The notes beneath the pieces were generated by a model. The model had not been told where the DNA came from. It did no database searches and saw nothing but the letters and a program-made list of their open reading frames with translations. Position numbers and translations under genes: made by a program. From Deltaproteobacteria bacterium (lineage in GTDB: Bacteria > Desulfobacterota > G020345765), in the NCBI GenBank assembly GCA_020345765.1, contig CP070770.1:3184037-3227280 (forward strand): a stretch of DNA of 43,244 nt, in the 5' to 3' direction. Positions 1-8,815 of this stretch are shown here, piece by piece (position 1 is the first letter of the stretch; every line of letters starts with the position of its first letter).

Positions 1-1250
1 AGATAACCTTTTTCTTTACAGATTTCAAAAAGTTTTGTACCCGGAAGAGGATTTGCGATAAAGACCCAAGAACTGGTTAACCTCAATTTTCTGGCGAAGG
101 AAAGTGTTCGGTGTATATTCTCTTTGGTCTCTCCGGGGAAGCCAACAATAAAGAAGGAATGAGTTCGAATCTTTAACTTCTGAATACTTCTGGTTAATGA
201 TTCCACTCTGTCCAAATTCAAAGGCTTCTTGATTATATTAGATAAAACTTCCTGATCACCACTCTCGATAGCCAAAGTTAGCTCGTAGCAACCGCTGGCC
301 TTCATTAATTGCAATAGTTCTTCATCCAATTTCCAAAGGGCAATTCCATTGGGGGTATTCCAGAAAATATTTAGTTTTCGGTCAATTATTCCCTGAAATA
401 TCTCTTTGGCTCTTTCTTTATTGAGAATTAAATTATCATCGAGGAATTGAATTTCTTTGATTTTATATTCCTTAACCAGCAGCTCAATTTCATTTATGAC
501 ATTTTCGGGTGAACGGCTGCGGTAGCGATGACCCCAGAAGTTAACCGATGAGCAGAAGATGCACTTAGCCGGGCAGCCTCGGGAAGTCATGATTGGTGCC
601 CTATATTTTGACTTAAAAGTAATACTCATTGGTATATTAATTTTGGAATATTTACTAATAGGTAAAAGTTCCCAAGCAGGGAAAGGTAAGTTATCAAGGT
701 TCTCAATATATTTGGTTCTAGGATTGATCTGAACCTGTCCATCTTTCTGAAAAGCAATTCCGTCAAGATCGGTATAATCATGATTATTATTCAGTTGATT
801 TAACAAGCTTGGCAATGTATCTTCACCCTCTCCCAGAATAATAAAGTCAATGCTCTTATCTTTTAAGCTATCGCTTACTAAAAATGAGGGATGCGTACCT
901 CCTATAATAGTAATAATCTTTGTGTTAATTTCTTTGGTTAATTGACAGATTTTTCTAACAAAGGGCATTTGGGAAGAATAAAGACAGGTAACTCCTACCA
1001 TATCCGGCGAATAATCGCTGATTATCTTCTTTATTTCTTCGTCCATTAATCCATATCTAACATGGCCGTTTCCTAAGTTCTCAATATTTCGGTGTCCCTC
1101 AATAGTTGTATCTAATAATTTAACTTCATAGACTTTTTTTAGAATTGCTCCCAGGTAAGCAATTCCCATAGGAGGAGCACAGGGCCGTGGATGGCCAATT
1201 GTTGCGGTACTTGGAGGGTAAATTAGCAATATCTTCCCGATCAATTGCAT
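1..1250 (-). CDS. Cobalamin-binding radical SAM protein, paralog 1 (3'-truncated by window edge)
   Basis: This gene reads on the minus strand from an ATG at 1250 and leaves the window at base 1 with its frame open. About 416 codons are present and the C-terminal ~85 residues are missing. The N-terminus (ILLIYPPST, then PPMGIAYLGA) is the Rossmann-like B12-binding half. The radical SAM half has the 4Fe-4S motif SRGCPAKCIFC (CX3CX2C), followed by IQFLDDNLIL, IFWNTPNG, the SAM-contacting ESGDQEVLS and a GFPGET block. The family binds cobalamin and cleaves SAM to a 5'-deoxyadenosyl radical, often to methylate unactivated carbon; the substrate here is unknown. It is one of six close paralogs in the window and has FLDD where some siblings have FCDD. 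No Shine-Dalgarno precedes the ATG. The family call is firm; the function is open. Confidence 0.93.
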   Translation of the reverse strand, partial: MQLIGKILLIYPPSTATIGHPRPCAPPMGIAYLGAILKKVYEVKLLDTTIEGHRNIENLGNGHVRYGLMDEEIKKIISDYSPDMVGVTCLYSSQMPFVRKICQLTKEINTKIITIIGGTHPSFLVSDSLKDKSIDFIILGEGEDTLPSLLNQLNNNHDYTDLDGIAFQKDGQVQINPRTKYIENLDNLPFPAWELLPISKYSKINIPMSITFKSKYRAPIMTSRGCPAKCIFCSSVNFWGHRYRSRSPENVINEIELLVKEYKIKEIQFLDDNLILNKERAKEIFQGIIDRKLNIFWNTPNGIALWKLDEELLQLMKASGCYELTLAIESGDQEVLSNIIKKPLNLDRVESLTRSIQKLKIRTHSFFIVGFPGETKENIHRTLSFARKLRLTSSWVFIANPLPGTKLFEICKEKGY

Positions 1251-1387
1251 CGGCTTAAAAAATGAATTTTTGGTAACAAGATTAAAAACACATGCTGTGC
1301 ATGCTAATTTATAGTAGTTTTGTTTAACATAGTATATTATAAAGCTTTTTTCAATATTTTTTACACAATTAGGATAAGAATACGGAT

Positions 1388-1416
1388 TTGACTCTTTGAT
1401 TTGTTTATATTAATAT
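1388..1416 (+). promoter_or_regulatory. Candidate sigma70 promoter for the hydrolase/radical SAM operon
   Basis: TTGACT at 1388-1393, a 17-base spacer, and TAATAT at 1411-1416 lie in the 216-base divergent gap between paralog 1 and the hydrolase gene. Transcription would start near 1423. The -10 box is only a 4/6 match. The same gap has a perfect 5+3+5 palindrome (CATGC-TGT-GCATG, 1291-1303) that could be an operator for the minus-strand gene; that is a guess. Confidence 0.45.
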
Positions 1417-1466
1417 TTCTAAGTATTAAGAATAGTCTAAAGATGTTTCCTTGGGCCCTATAAATC

Positions 1467-2339
1467 GTGTTTGAAACAATGAAGGCTTGCCCGATTCCTA
1501 AAAAATATATTGATGTGGGGAGGGCCAAAATAGCCTATATTGAGGATGGAAACGGTTCCCCGATTATATTTATTCACGGTTATCCAACCTCGTCTTTTCT
1601 CTGGAGGAAAGTGATTAAGCTGTTGAGCTCAGAATATCGGTGCTATGCACCCGATCTACTTGGGCTGGGTGATACCGAGGTTTCTCTGGAGGAAGACTTT
1701 TCTATGCCCTCCCAGGCAGAGATGATCAAGGGATTTATGGATGATCTGAAGATTGACCATGCAACTATTGTCGCCCACGATCAGGGCGGTGCCTGTGGGG
1801 AGATCTTTGCTATTCGGTATCCAGATCGAGTGAAAAATCTTATCCTTGTTGACTGCGTGGCTTATGATAATTGGCCGGTATCAAGAGTTAAGCTAAGGAT
1901 GCGATTTGCTAAATTGCCTATTATAGCCTGGATGTTTGAATCTTACTGGTTTATGAGGTGTTTTTATCTCACAAGATTTGGACTGAAAGGATCGGTATAT
2001 GATAAATCAAAGATAACGACTGAGGTAATTACTGAGTATCTCCGACCAATCTACACCACCCGGGAGCGAAAAAGAAAGTTTAGAAAATTTCTCCTGTCTG
2101 GTAATTGCCAATACACGATGGATATTGCCAGTGAATTACAAAGATTTGATAAGCCGACGTTAATCATTTGGGCAGCCGAGGATAGATTTCTTCCGGTATT
2201 TTGGGGAGAAAAGCTATATAAAGAGATTCCGGGAGCCCGAAGGTTTGAGCTCATTACTTTTGCCGGGCACTTATTGCCGGAGGAAAAACCGGTTGAAATA
2301 GCCAGGATAATTGTTGACTTTTTATCCGATGGAAAATAG
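1467..2339 (+). CDS. Alpha/beta hydrolase, haloalkane dehalogenase/epoxide hydrolase type (Asp nucleophile)
   Basis: The 290-residue protein has an alpha/beta hydrolase fold. Visible features are the oxyanion-hole segment HGYPTSSFLW (residues 37-46), the nucleophile elbow VAHDQGG with Asp105 rather than Ser, a catalytic acid candidate Asp239 in AAEDRFLP, and His268 in AGHLLPEE. A helical cap lies at about 135-215. An Asp nucleophile and HGxPTSSxLWR are typical of haloalkane dehalogenases and related epoxide hydrolases, which work through an ester intermediate. The dehalogenase Asn after HG is Tyr here and the Trp of HDWG is Gln, so the halide-binding residues are not both present and dehalogenation should not be assumed. 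Start choice is uncertain: GTG at 1467 or ATG at 1479, neither with a clear ribosome site. It is the only non-radical-SAM gene in the cluster and lies 60 bases before paralog 2. Confidence 0.85.
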   Translation: MFETMKACPIPKKYIDVGRAKIAYIEDGNGSPIIFIHGYPTSSFLWRKVIKLLSSEYRCYAPDLLGLGDTEVSLEEDFSMPSQAEMIKGFMDDLKIDHATIVAHDQGGACGEIFAIRYPDRVKNLILVDCVAYDNWPVSRVKLRMRFAKLPIIAWMFESYWFMRCFYLTRFGLKGSVYDKSKITTEVITEYLRPIYTTRERKRKFRKFLLSGNCQYTMDIASELQRFDKPTLIIWAAEDRFLPVFWGEKLYKEIPGARRFELITFAGHLLPEEKPVEIARIIVDFLSDGK

Positions 2340-2399
2340 TTTTCGGGTAACCATTGAGTAGTTGTTAATGTCTTGTAAGATATAGGTATATTAATAGAA

Positions 2400-3908
2400 A
2401 TGCCACAGATTGAGAGAGTTTTATTAATCTTCCCGCCGAGCACGGAGGCAATCGGCCATCCACACGAGTGCACTCATCCTCTGGGAATCGCATACTTAGG
2501 TGCCGTTTTAAAAAAAGATTACAATGTAAAATTATTAGATGCTACCGCTGAAGGTCATCAAACAATCGAAATCCTAAAGGATGGCCTATTAAGATATGGG
2601 TTATCAGATGATGAGATCAAAACGAGAATCACAGATTATTCGCCTAATATAGTAGGAATTACCTGTCTCTATTCTTCGCAAATGCCCTTAGTAAGAAACA
2701 TCTGTCAACTTGCCAAAGAGATTAACCCAGAGACTATTACAATTATAGGTGGCACACACCCTTCGTTTTTACCAAAAGAAGTTTTACGTGAAAAAAGTAT
2801 TGACTTTATTATCCTGGGTGAGGGTGAAGATACATTACCAAATTTATTAAAGCGATTAGAAAGGGGGCAGGATTTTTCTGATCTCGACGGAATGGCGTTT
2901 AGGAGCAATAGTCAGTTTCGGGTCAATCCGAAAAAAAGGTATATTGAAGACCTTGACCGGTTACCTTTCCCTGCCCGTGAATTATTAACAATGGAAAAAT
3001 ATTCAAAAATAAACCTCCCGATGAGTGTTACCTGTAAGTCAAGATACTGGGCTCCGATCATAACCTCCCGGGGTTGCTCGGCTAAGTGCATATTTTGTTC
3101 ATCGACCACATTCTGGGGTAACCGCTATCGCGCTCGTTCGGCAGAAAATGTCCTTGATGAAATTGAATTACTGGTTAGAGATTACAAGATTAGGGAGATT
3201 CAGTTCTGCGATGATAATCTAATTCTCAATAAGGAAAGGGCTATGGATATATTTCAGGGAATAATTGACCGGGGCCTGAAAATATTCTGGAATACCCCCA
3301 ATGGAATTGCCCTATGGAAATTGGATGAAGAACTACTAAAGCTTATGAAGGCAAGTGGCTGTTATGAGCTAACTTTGGCTATCGAGAGTGGTGATCAGGA
3401 AGTATTATCAAAGATAATCAGAAAACCATTAAATCTTGACCGTTTAGAATCATTGACTAAAAGTATCAAGAAGTTAAAGATTAGAACACAATCATATTTT
3501 ATTGTGGGTTTTCCAGGAGAGAGGAAGGTAGAGATACACCGAACTTTTTCTTTTGCCAGGAAATTAAAATTAACTAGTGCTGCTTTTTTTATTGCAAATC
3601 CCTTACCAGGGACAAAGCTTTATGAAATATGTAAAGAAAGGGGGTACCTGAAGGAGGGTTTTGACTTCGAAACCATAAATTTCTACAAATCAAATTATGA
3701 AACCCCGGAGTTTACCTCCCGGGAGTTAGAAAATATCAGGGACAGGGAGTACTTTATATTTAACCTGGGCCTGCTATTCCGAAATCCTTTCTTATTCATT
3801 CAAAAAACAATTTTCTTCTTAATAACCAACCCCCTGACCTCGATTGAAATATTTATATACGGAGGGATCAGTTTTTTTAAGACAGTCATGCAAAAAATAA
3901 AGAATTGA
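2400..3908 (+). CDS. Cobalamin-binding radical SAM protein, paralog 2
   Basis: This 502-residue protein has an N-terminal B12-binding (Rossmann-like) domain at about 5-150 and a radical SAM core at about 215-420. The cluster cysteines are C226, C230 and C233 (SRGCSAKCIFC). The B12 domain shows LLIFPPST, the HPLGIAYLGA turn, LLDATAEGH and GGTHPSFL, without the DxHxxG motif of classical base-off B12 domains, as is usual for the BchE-like class. The core shows FCDDNLIL (C270), IFWNTPNGIALW and AIESGDQEVLS. The GFPGET of its siblings is GFPGER here. The last ~50 residues are hydrophobic and aromatic with a basic end, suggesting membrane contact. No Shine-Dalgarno is seen before ATG 2400. It is probably co-transcribed with the hydrolase and paralog 3. 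Substrate unknown. Confidence 0.95.
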   Translation: MPQIERVLLIFPPSTEAIGHPHECTHPLGIAYLGAVLKKDYNVKLLDATAEGHQTIEILKDGLLRYGLSDDEIKTRITDYSPNIVGITCLYSSQMPLVRNICQLAKEINPETITIIGGTHPSFLPKEVLREKSIDFIILGEGEDTLPNLLKRLERGQDFSDLDGMAFRSNSQFRVNPKKRYIEDLDRLPFPARELLTMEKYSKINLPMSVTCKSRYWAPIITSRGCSAKCIFCSSTTFWGNRYRARSAENVLDEIELLVRDYKIREIQFCDDNLILNKERAMDIFQGIIDRGLKIFWNTPNGIALWKLDEELLKLMKASGCYELTLAIESGDQEVLSKIIRKPLNLDRLESLTKSIKKLKIRTQSYFIVGFPGERKVEIHRTFSFARKLKLTSAAFFIANPLPGTKLYEICKERGYLKEGFDFETINFYKSNYETPEFTSRELENIRDREYFIFNLGLLFRNPFLFIQKTIFFLITNPLTSIEIFIYGGISFFKTVMQKIKN

Positions 3909-3949
3909 AAAATAAAATCTTTAAATTCTGTCTTTAGCTGTTTGAATCA

Positions 3950-5458
3950 ATGCAAGCAGTAGAAAAAATTCTATTAATTTACCCGCCGAGTACACACATA
4001 ATTGGCCAGCCGCGCGACTGTGCTCCTCCTCTGGGAATTGCCTATCTGGGAGCAGTTCTAAAGAAAGATCATAAGGTTAAATTATTGGATGCCACTGCTG
4101 AAGGGCACCAAAACCTCGAAGATTTAGGGAACGGAATGTTGAAATACGGACTGACTTACCAGAGGATTGAAGACCGTATTGCTGATTATTCTCCGGATCT
4201 CATTGGACTCACTTGTCTTTATTCTTCCCAAATGCCCTTTGTAAGAAAAATTTGTCAACTTGCCAAAAAGCTCAACACAAATACAATTACAATTGTTGGG
4301 GGTACGCACCCTGCGTTTTTGCCCCATGAAGTATTAAGAGAGGAAAGTATTGATTTTATTACAATCAGTGAGGGTGAAGCGACATTACCAAGCTTATTAG
4401 AGAGATTGGAAAGAGGTCAGGATTACGCTGACCTTGATGGAATTGCTTTTAGAAGAAATGGTCAGGTATATGTTAATCCGAGAACCACATATATTGAAGA
4501 TCTTGATGAACTGCCTTTCCCCGCTTGGGAGCTTTTACCGATGGAGGAATATTCCAAGATTAACATTCCCATGGGTGGTATTTCAAAATCAAGATATTGG
4601 GCACCGATCATAACATCCCGGGGCTGCACAGCTAAGTGCATCTTCTGTTCTTCGGCCAATTTTTGGGGTAACCGCTATCGCACACGTTCAGTGGAAAATG
4701 TACTTAGCGAAATTGAACTGTTAATTAGCAAGTACAAGATCAAGGAGATTCAATTCTGCGATGATAATCTGATTCTCGATAAGGAAAGAGCTAAGGATAT
4801 TTTTCATGGCATAATTGACCGGGGACTGAAAATCTTTTGGAATACTCCCAATGGAATTACCCTGTGGAGACTAGACGAAGAGCTATTGGAACTTATGAAA
4901 GCAAGCGGTTGTTATGAGCTTGACCTGGCTATCGAGAGCGGTGATCAAGAGGTTTTATCAAAGATAATCAAAAAACCCTTAAATTTAGCCCAGGTGGAAT
5001 CCTTAACCAAGAGTATCCATAAATTAAAGATTAGAACTCATTCATTTTTTATTGTGGGTTTTCCCGGGGAGACCAAAGAACAGATACGGCGAACCTTTTC
5101 TTTTGCCAGAAAGTTGAGGTTAACCAGTGCCGGGTTCTATATTGCAAATCCTCTTCCCGGCTCAAAGCTCTATGAGATCTGCAAAGAAAGGGGTTATCTT
5201 AAGGAAGAGTTTGATTTTGAAACCATAAATTTCAACAAGTCGAATTATGAGACCCCGGAATTTACCTCCCGGGAGTTGGAAAATATAAGGGACAAAGAAT
5301 ATTTCATCTTTAACCTGGGACTCCTTTTCCGAAACCCCATATTTTTTGTCCAGAGATACCTCCTCTTCGTAATTACTAATCCCCTCACTTCGCTCGAAGT
5401 AATTAAATACGGAATAATTGCAATTTTGAAGACATTATTGAATAGAAGAAAGACTTAG
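3950..5458 (+). CDS. Cobalamin-binding radical SAM protein, paralog 3
   Basis: The 502-residue protein is a tandem duplicate of the preceding gene, of identical length and 41 bases downstream. The B12-binding half has LLIYPPST, APPLGIAYLGA, LLDATAEGHQ and GGTHPAFL. The radical SAM half has SRGCTAKCIFC, FCDDNLILDKER, IFWNTPNG, AIESGDQEVLS and GFPGETKEQI. Against paralog 2 it differs at TISEGEAT (ILGEGEDT in paralog 2) and at YELDLAIES (YELTLAIES in paralog 2), close to SAM-binding strands. The C-terminal tail again carries a hydrophobic RNPIFF...ITNPLTS segment and a basic end. A hairpin follows the stop, so this is probably the last gene of the unit starting at 1467. Confidence 0.95.
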   Translation: MQAVEKILLIYPPSTHIIGQPRDCAPPLGIAYLGAVLKKDHKVKLLDATAEGHQNLEDLGNGMLKYGLTYQRIEDRIADYSPDLIGLTCLYSSQMPFVRKICQLAKKLNTNTITIVGGTHPAFLPHEVLREESIDFITISEGEATLPSLLERLERGQDYADLDGIAFRRNGQVYVNPRTTYIEDLDELPFPAWELLPMEEYSKINIPMGGISKSRYWAPIITSRGCTAKCIFCSSANFWGNRYRTRSVENVLSEIELLISKYKIKEIQFCDDNLILDKERAKDIFHGIIDRGLKIFWNTPNGITLWRLDEELLELMKASGCYELDLAIESGDQEVLSKIIKKPLNLAQVESLTKSIHKLKIRTHSFFIVGFPGETKEQIRRTFSFARKLRLTSAGFYIANPLPGSKLYEICKERGYLKEEFDFETINFNKSNYETPEFTSRELENIRDKEYFIFNLGLLFRNPIFFVQRYLLFVITNPLTSLEVIKYGIIAILKTLLNRRKT

Positions 5459-5463
5459 TTTGA

Positions 5464-5500
5464 AATGAACCTTCCCGGCCTTGTTACGAAGGGGTTCATT
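5464..5500 (+). terminator. Hairpin downstream of paralog 3, possible terminator
   Basis: AATGAACCTTC (5464-5474) pairs with GAAGG plus TTCATT (5488-5500), leaving a two-base GG bulge and a 13-base loop. The 11-pair stem starts five bases after the stop codon. No clear U-run follows, so termination is likely but not certain. Confidence 0.5.
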
Positions 5501-5522
5501 AAGAAATTCTGATATATATGTT

Positions 5523-5551
5523 TTGACAACCTTTAAAATATCTAATATATT
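5523..5551 (+). promoter_or_regulatory. Sigma70-type promoter for the 5572 gene
   Basis: TTGACA at 5523-5528, exactly 17 bases, then TATATT at 5546-5551. Transcription would start near 5558. An AAGGAG ribosome site at 5560-5565 sits six bases before ATG 5572, making the leader very short. This gives the gene its own transcription unit after the hairpin at 5464-5500. Confidence 0.75.
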
Positions 5552-5571
5552 GATATGCTAAGGAGTTAGAG

Positions 5572-7155
5572 ATGAGACCTCGAGTACTCTTGACTTCAGT
5601 GTTCAAACCCTTCGGGATCGATAACATTTACAGCCGTAAAGATTCAAAGATCGAGCTTTATCATAACCAATTAACAAAGTTTCAGGGTATATTCTCTCTA
5701 CGCCAATTTCATGATACCTTTGGGCTGCATGTAATCGCTAACAACATTGAGGCTCCCACGATCGTCCTTGATTTCCCAACCCTGGAGAGGTTCCGTAAAG
5801 AAGTTAAAAAGGGGTATGATATTATCGGCATCGGCTCAATAATGCCTAACTTCCAGAAGGTAAAGCGGATGGTGGAGGAGGCCAGGGAGATATCGCCGAA
5901 CTCTAAGATAGTCCTCGGAGGCTTTTGTGCAACAATCCCGGATCTCGAAAAGATGGTTGATGTGGACTATATATGTGTGGGTGAGGGGATCAGCTTTATG
6001 CGGGATCTACTCGGACTCCCTTCCGAATTTAAGTTTAAGAATCCGGATGTATTCTCCCAACAAGTGGAGATCTTCGGTGTTCCTATATTAAGGCTCAGAC
6101 AACCGGAAATTATACCTGGCTTAGGCTGTTCCTATGGCTGTGATTTTTGTAGTGTTACGCATTTTTTCGGGAGGAGACATATCAAGTTTTATAAGACAGG
6201 CCGCGAGCTTTTCGAAGAGGTATTACGGATAGAGCGGCGCTTCCACACGAATGTGATGGGCTTCTTGGGGGAAGACAATTTCCTCCTCGATCTCAAACGG
6301 GCGAATGAGCTAAGAAAGTGTGTAATAGATAGTGGCAAGGCCTTTAATTTCTTTATTTTCAGTTCCGCAGACTTAATCGTTAAGTTTGGGATCAGGCAGT
6401 TAGCCGAAATGGGTGTAGGCACTATTTGGATAGGTCGGGAGAGTAAGTTCGCAGATTATAAAAAAAATGAAAATATCAATATGGCTGATTTAGTGGATGA
6501 GCTTCGCTCCTATGGAATCAGGACTATATTGAGTTCGATACTTCTCTTAGATCAGCATACCAGGGAAAATATTGAGAAGGATATTGACGATCACCTCGCC
6601 TGCCGTCCTACCATTAGCCAGTTTGCTTTCTATTCTCCTACCCCAAAGACTCCCCTCTACGACCGTATGAACGAAGAGGGTCGGATCCTAACCGCGATTC
6701 CTTTTGAGGAATGGCATGCCTTCAAACAACCTTGGTTTATCCATCCTGAGTTCAATCTAAAGGAAGCAGAGAAGGTTCAGGAACATGCATACCAGCGGGA
6801 CTTTCTCGAGCTCGGTCCTTGGATAATGCGCTTTATCGAGGCTGAATATAATGGATGGCTCAATCTAAAGGATTCTTACCCCCTTCTTCAGGGTAGAGCA
6901 GAAGTTATTGCCAAAAATATGTGGATATACAGGATCCTTCTATTAGCTACTGAACACCTGGCACCTACGGAGAAGATTAAGGGAATGTGTCGGGAGCTGC
7001 GGGAAAAGATAGAGGGTTCATTCGGATCAGCCACAATTTTTGAAAGGGCTGTAGCCCGCGGACTGCAAATAACAGGACGTCTCCGGGAATTCCGGACACG
7101 ACATTGGGGAGATGCTCTCCAGCCTCGTACAAGGGTCAAATATTATAATTGTTAA
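5572..7155 (+). CDS. Cobalamin-binding radical SAM protein, divergent subfamily
   Basis: The 527-residue protein has a B12-binding-like N-terminal domain at about 1-150 (IIGIGSIMPN, IVLGGFCATIPD, ICVGEGISF) and a radical SAM core with C186, C190 and C193 in GLGCSYGCDFCS. FLGEDNFLLD replaces the FCDDNLIL of the paralog group. IWIGRES and SSILLLDQHT match the later SAM-barrel strands, and FYSPTPKTPLYDRM corresponds to the NPLPGTKLY element. About 130 residues beyond the core are helical and specific to this gene. It is the only cluster member with a good ribosome site, and its codon choice looks less AT-rich than its neighbours, which suggests a separate origin. The reaction is unknown; methylation or ring chemistry are both possible for the class. 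Confidence 0.9.
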   Translation: MRPRVLLTSVFKPFGIDNIYSRKDSKIELYHNQLTKFQGIFSLRQFHDTFGLHVIANNIEAPTIVLDFPTLERFRKEVKKGYDIIGIGSIMPNFQKVKRMVEEAREISPNSKIVLGGFCATIPDLEKMVDVDYICVGEGISFMRDLLGLPSEFKFKNPDVFSQQVEIFGVPILRLRQPEIIPGLGCSYGCDFCSVTHFFGRRHIKFYKTGRELFEEVLRIERRFHTNVMGFLGEDNFLLDLKRANELRKCVIDSGKAFNFFIFSSADLIVKFGIRQLAEMGVGTIWIGRESKFADYKKNENINMADLVDELRSYGIRTILSSILLLDQHTRENIEKDIDDHLACRPTISQFAFYSPTPKTPLYDRMNEEGRILTAIPFEEWHAFKQPWFIHPEFNLKEAEKVQEHAYQRDFLELGPWIMRFIEAEYNGWLNLKDSYPLLQGRAEVIAKNMWIYRILLLATEHLAPTEKIKGMCRELREKIEGSFGSATIFERAVARGLQITGRLREFRTRHWGDALQPRTRVKYYNC

Positions 7156-7188
7156 AGAATAGAATTTTATTCTAGTGCGTAAGACTGT

Positions 7189-8682
7189 TTATATAAAACC
7201 ATTTGATTTGCTAATTGCTACAACTACTTTTCTGAGATGTATCCCATAGAAAGCAAAAATAATTGCCTCAGGAAATTTTCGGGGATGCTTGAAAAAGGAT
7301 CTGATGATAAATTTCCAATATTCTCCCTTTTCCCCCCCCACAATACCGAGATGCCATATTGATTGAATGAAACCCTTGATCTCATAGAATTTGATCCTTC
7401 TCGGCCTCTTTACGGGCTTGAAGTCTTCGAGGAAGGTGTTGATTCTGTCGTAGTAGTTTTTGGGCGAATAGATCGTCTGAAGAATCCTTTTATATCCGTT
7501 AATTACAGTCTCGCTGTCCATCTTAGGGATGAAATTAAGGAATGAATCCATATTGTTTCCCGAGCTCGGTTTAAGCAGGCGACCCTCATATCTAAGACGA
7601 TTATAGAGTCTTGTCTTGGGGAGAGCTTGGAGTAAGCCCACCATTGCAAAGATTATGCCTGTATTCTGAATTAAGCTTATCTGACTGTCAAATATTGACT
7701 TTGGATCATTATCGAAACCCACAATAAAGCCGCCAGACACTTCTATGCCATAATTATGAATTGTTTTCACGGCAGCAACCATATCGCGACCCTTATTTGG
7801 GAATTTATTACATTCATCTAAGCTTTTTTTGTTAGGTGTTTCAAGCCCCACAAAGAACCTCTCAAACCCTGCGTGTACCATCATTTGTATCAACTCTTCG
7901 TCATCGGCAAGGTCTAAAGTTAATTGAGTCATCAGCCTGAACGGGTATTTGTTTTCTTTCTGCCACTTAATAATTGCTGGTAAAATTTTCATTGCTTTAG
8001 CTTTGTTGCCGATGAAATTATCGTCAACTATGAAAACATACCCTCGTAATCCAGTTTTGTATAAGGCATAAAATTCCTGCAATAACTGGCTAATGTTTTT
8101 AGTCCGAGGAACACGACCATTCAATATGATTATATCACAGAATTCACAATCAAACGGGCACCCTCGCGAGTATTGGGTCGGCATCATGTAATAATGATCT
8201 ATATTGATGAGGTTCCACAGCGGAATAGGTGACAGCTTGATATCCGGATATTTGTCGGATGAATACACTTGCTTGGCACAGTCATTCCTGAGATCTTTCA
8301 AAAACAACGGGAGCGTAATTTCCGCTTCTCCCAGAACGAAGTGATCGATCCCTTCAAACTCCTCATGCCCGGTAGTGAAAACCGGTCCCCCGGCAATAAC
8401 TTTGGTACCGAGTTTATTACAGCGATCAACGACTTCTTTTACTGACTCTTTTTGAGTTATCATAGCGCTGATGAAAACATAATCTGCCCATTTGATGTGT
8501 TCATCTTGGAGTGTTGAAACATTTAAGTCGATAAAATTTTTATTCCATTCTTTCGGGAGCATGGCGGCGATAGTCAACAACCCCAGTGGTGGAAATAGCG
8601 CTTTCTTGGAGAGGAACTTTAATATATGCTTAAAGCTCCAAAATGTATCCGGGTATTGGGGATAAACAAGCAGTGTGTTCAT
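7189..8682 (-). CDS. Cobalamin-binding radical SAM protein, DUF4070 type
   Basis: The 497-residue protein opens with LLVYPQYPDTFWSFKH and FPPLGLLTIAAMLP, the hallmark N-terminus of B12-binding radical SAM proteins with a C-terminal DUF4070 domain. The cluster motif is SRGCPFDCEFC (C175, C179, C182). Later elements are FIVDDNFIGNK, a barrel strand FFVGLETPNKKS and GGFIVGFDND. The family includes the hopanoid C-2 methylase HpnP and many uncharacterised relatives; membership does not prove a hopanoid substrate. It runs convergently with the 5572 gene across a 33-base gap holding a short AT-rich palindrome (7156-7173). No clear ribosome site precedes ATG 8682. Confidence 0.92.
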   Translation of the reverse strand: MNTLLVYPQYPDTFWSFKHILKFLSKKALFPPLGLLTIAAMLPKEWNKNFIDLNVSTLQDEHIKWADYVFISAMITQKESVKEVVDRCNKLGTKVIAGGPVFTTGHEEFEGIDHFVLGEAEITLPLFLKDLRNDCAKQVYSSDKYPDIKLSPIPLWNLINIDHYYMMPTQYSRGCPFDCEFCDIIILNGRVPRTKNISQLLQEFYALYKTGLRGYVFIVDDNFIGNKAKAMKILPAIIKWQKENKYPFRLMTQLTLDLADDEELIQMMVHAGFERFFVGLETPNKKSLDECNKFPNKGRDMVAAVKTIHNYGIEVSGGFIVGFDNDPKSIFDSQISLIQNTGIIFAMVGLLQALPKTRLYNRLRYEGRLLKPSSGNNMDSFLNFIPKMDSETVINGYKRILQTIYSPKNYYDRINTFLEDFKPVKRPRRIKFYEIKGFIQSIWHLGIVGGEKGEYWKFIIRSFFKHPRKFPEAIIFAFYGIHLRKVVVAISKSNGFI

Positions 8683-8815
8683 TCTTAAGTATTAGTTAGA
8701 AATAAGACAGACGTTGTTTTTACTGCAATATGTATAGACTTTGAAGAGTGATTAAAAATTAGGAAAAAAGAAAAGCCGCATAGAAAATATATTCATCAGA
8801 TATATTAATATTTGA

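Noticed and set aside
1251..1466. Cobalamin riboswitch for the B12-dependent array
   Set aside because: The gap is AT-rich without a recognisable B12-box. GCCACTGG-like strings in the array are inside coding sequence (ASGCYE region).
1467..2339. Confident call of haloalkane dehalogenase
   Set aside because: The Asn after HG and the Trp next to the nucleophile, which bind halide, are Tyr and Gln here.
7156..7173. AGAATA/TATTCT palindrome as a bidirectional terminator
   Set aside because: Six AT-rich pairs would be unstable; chance is likely in AT-rich DNA.
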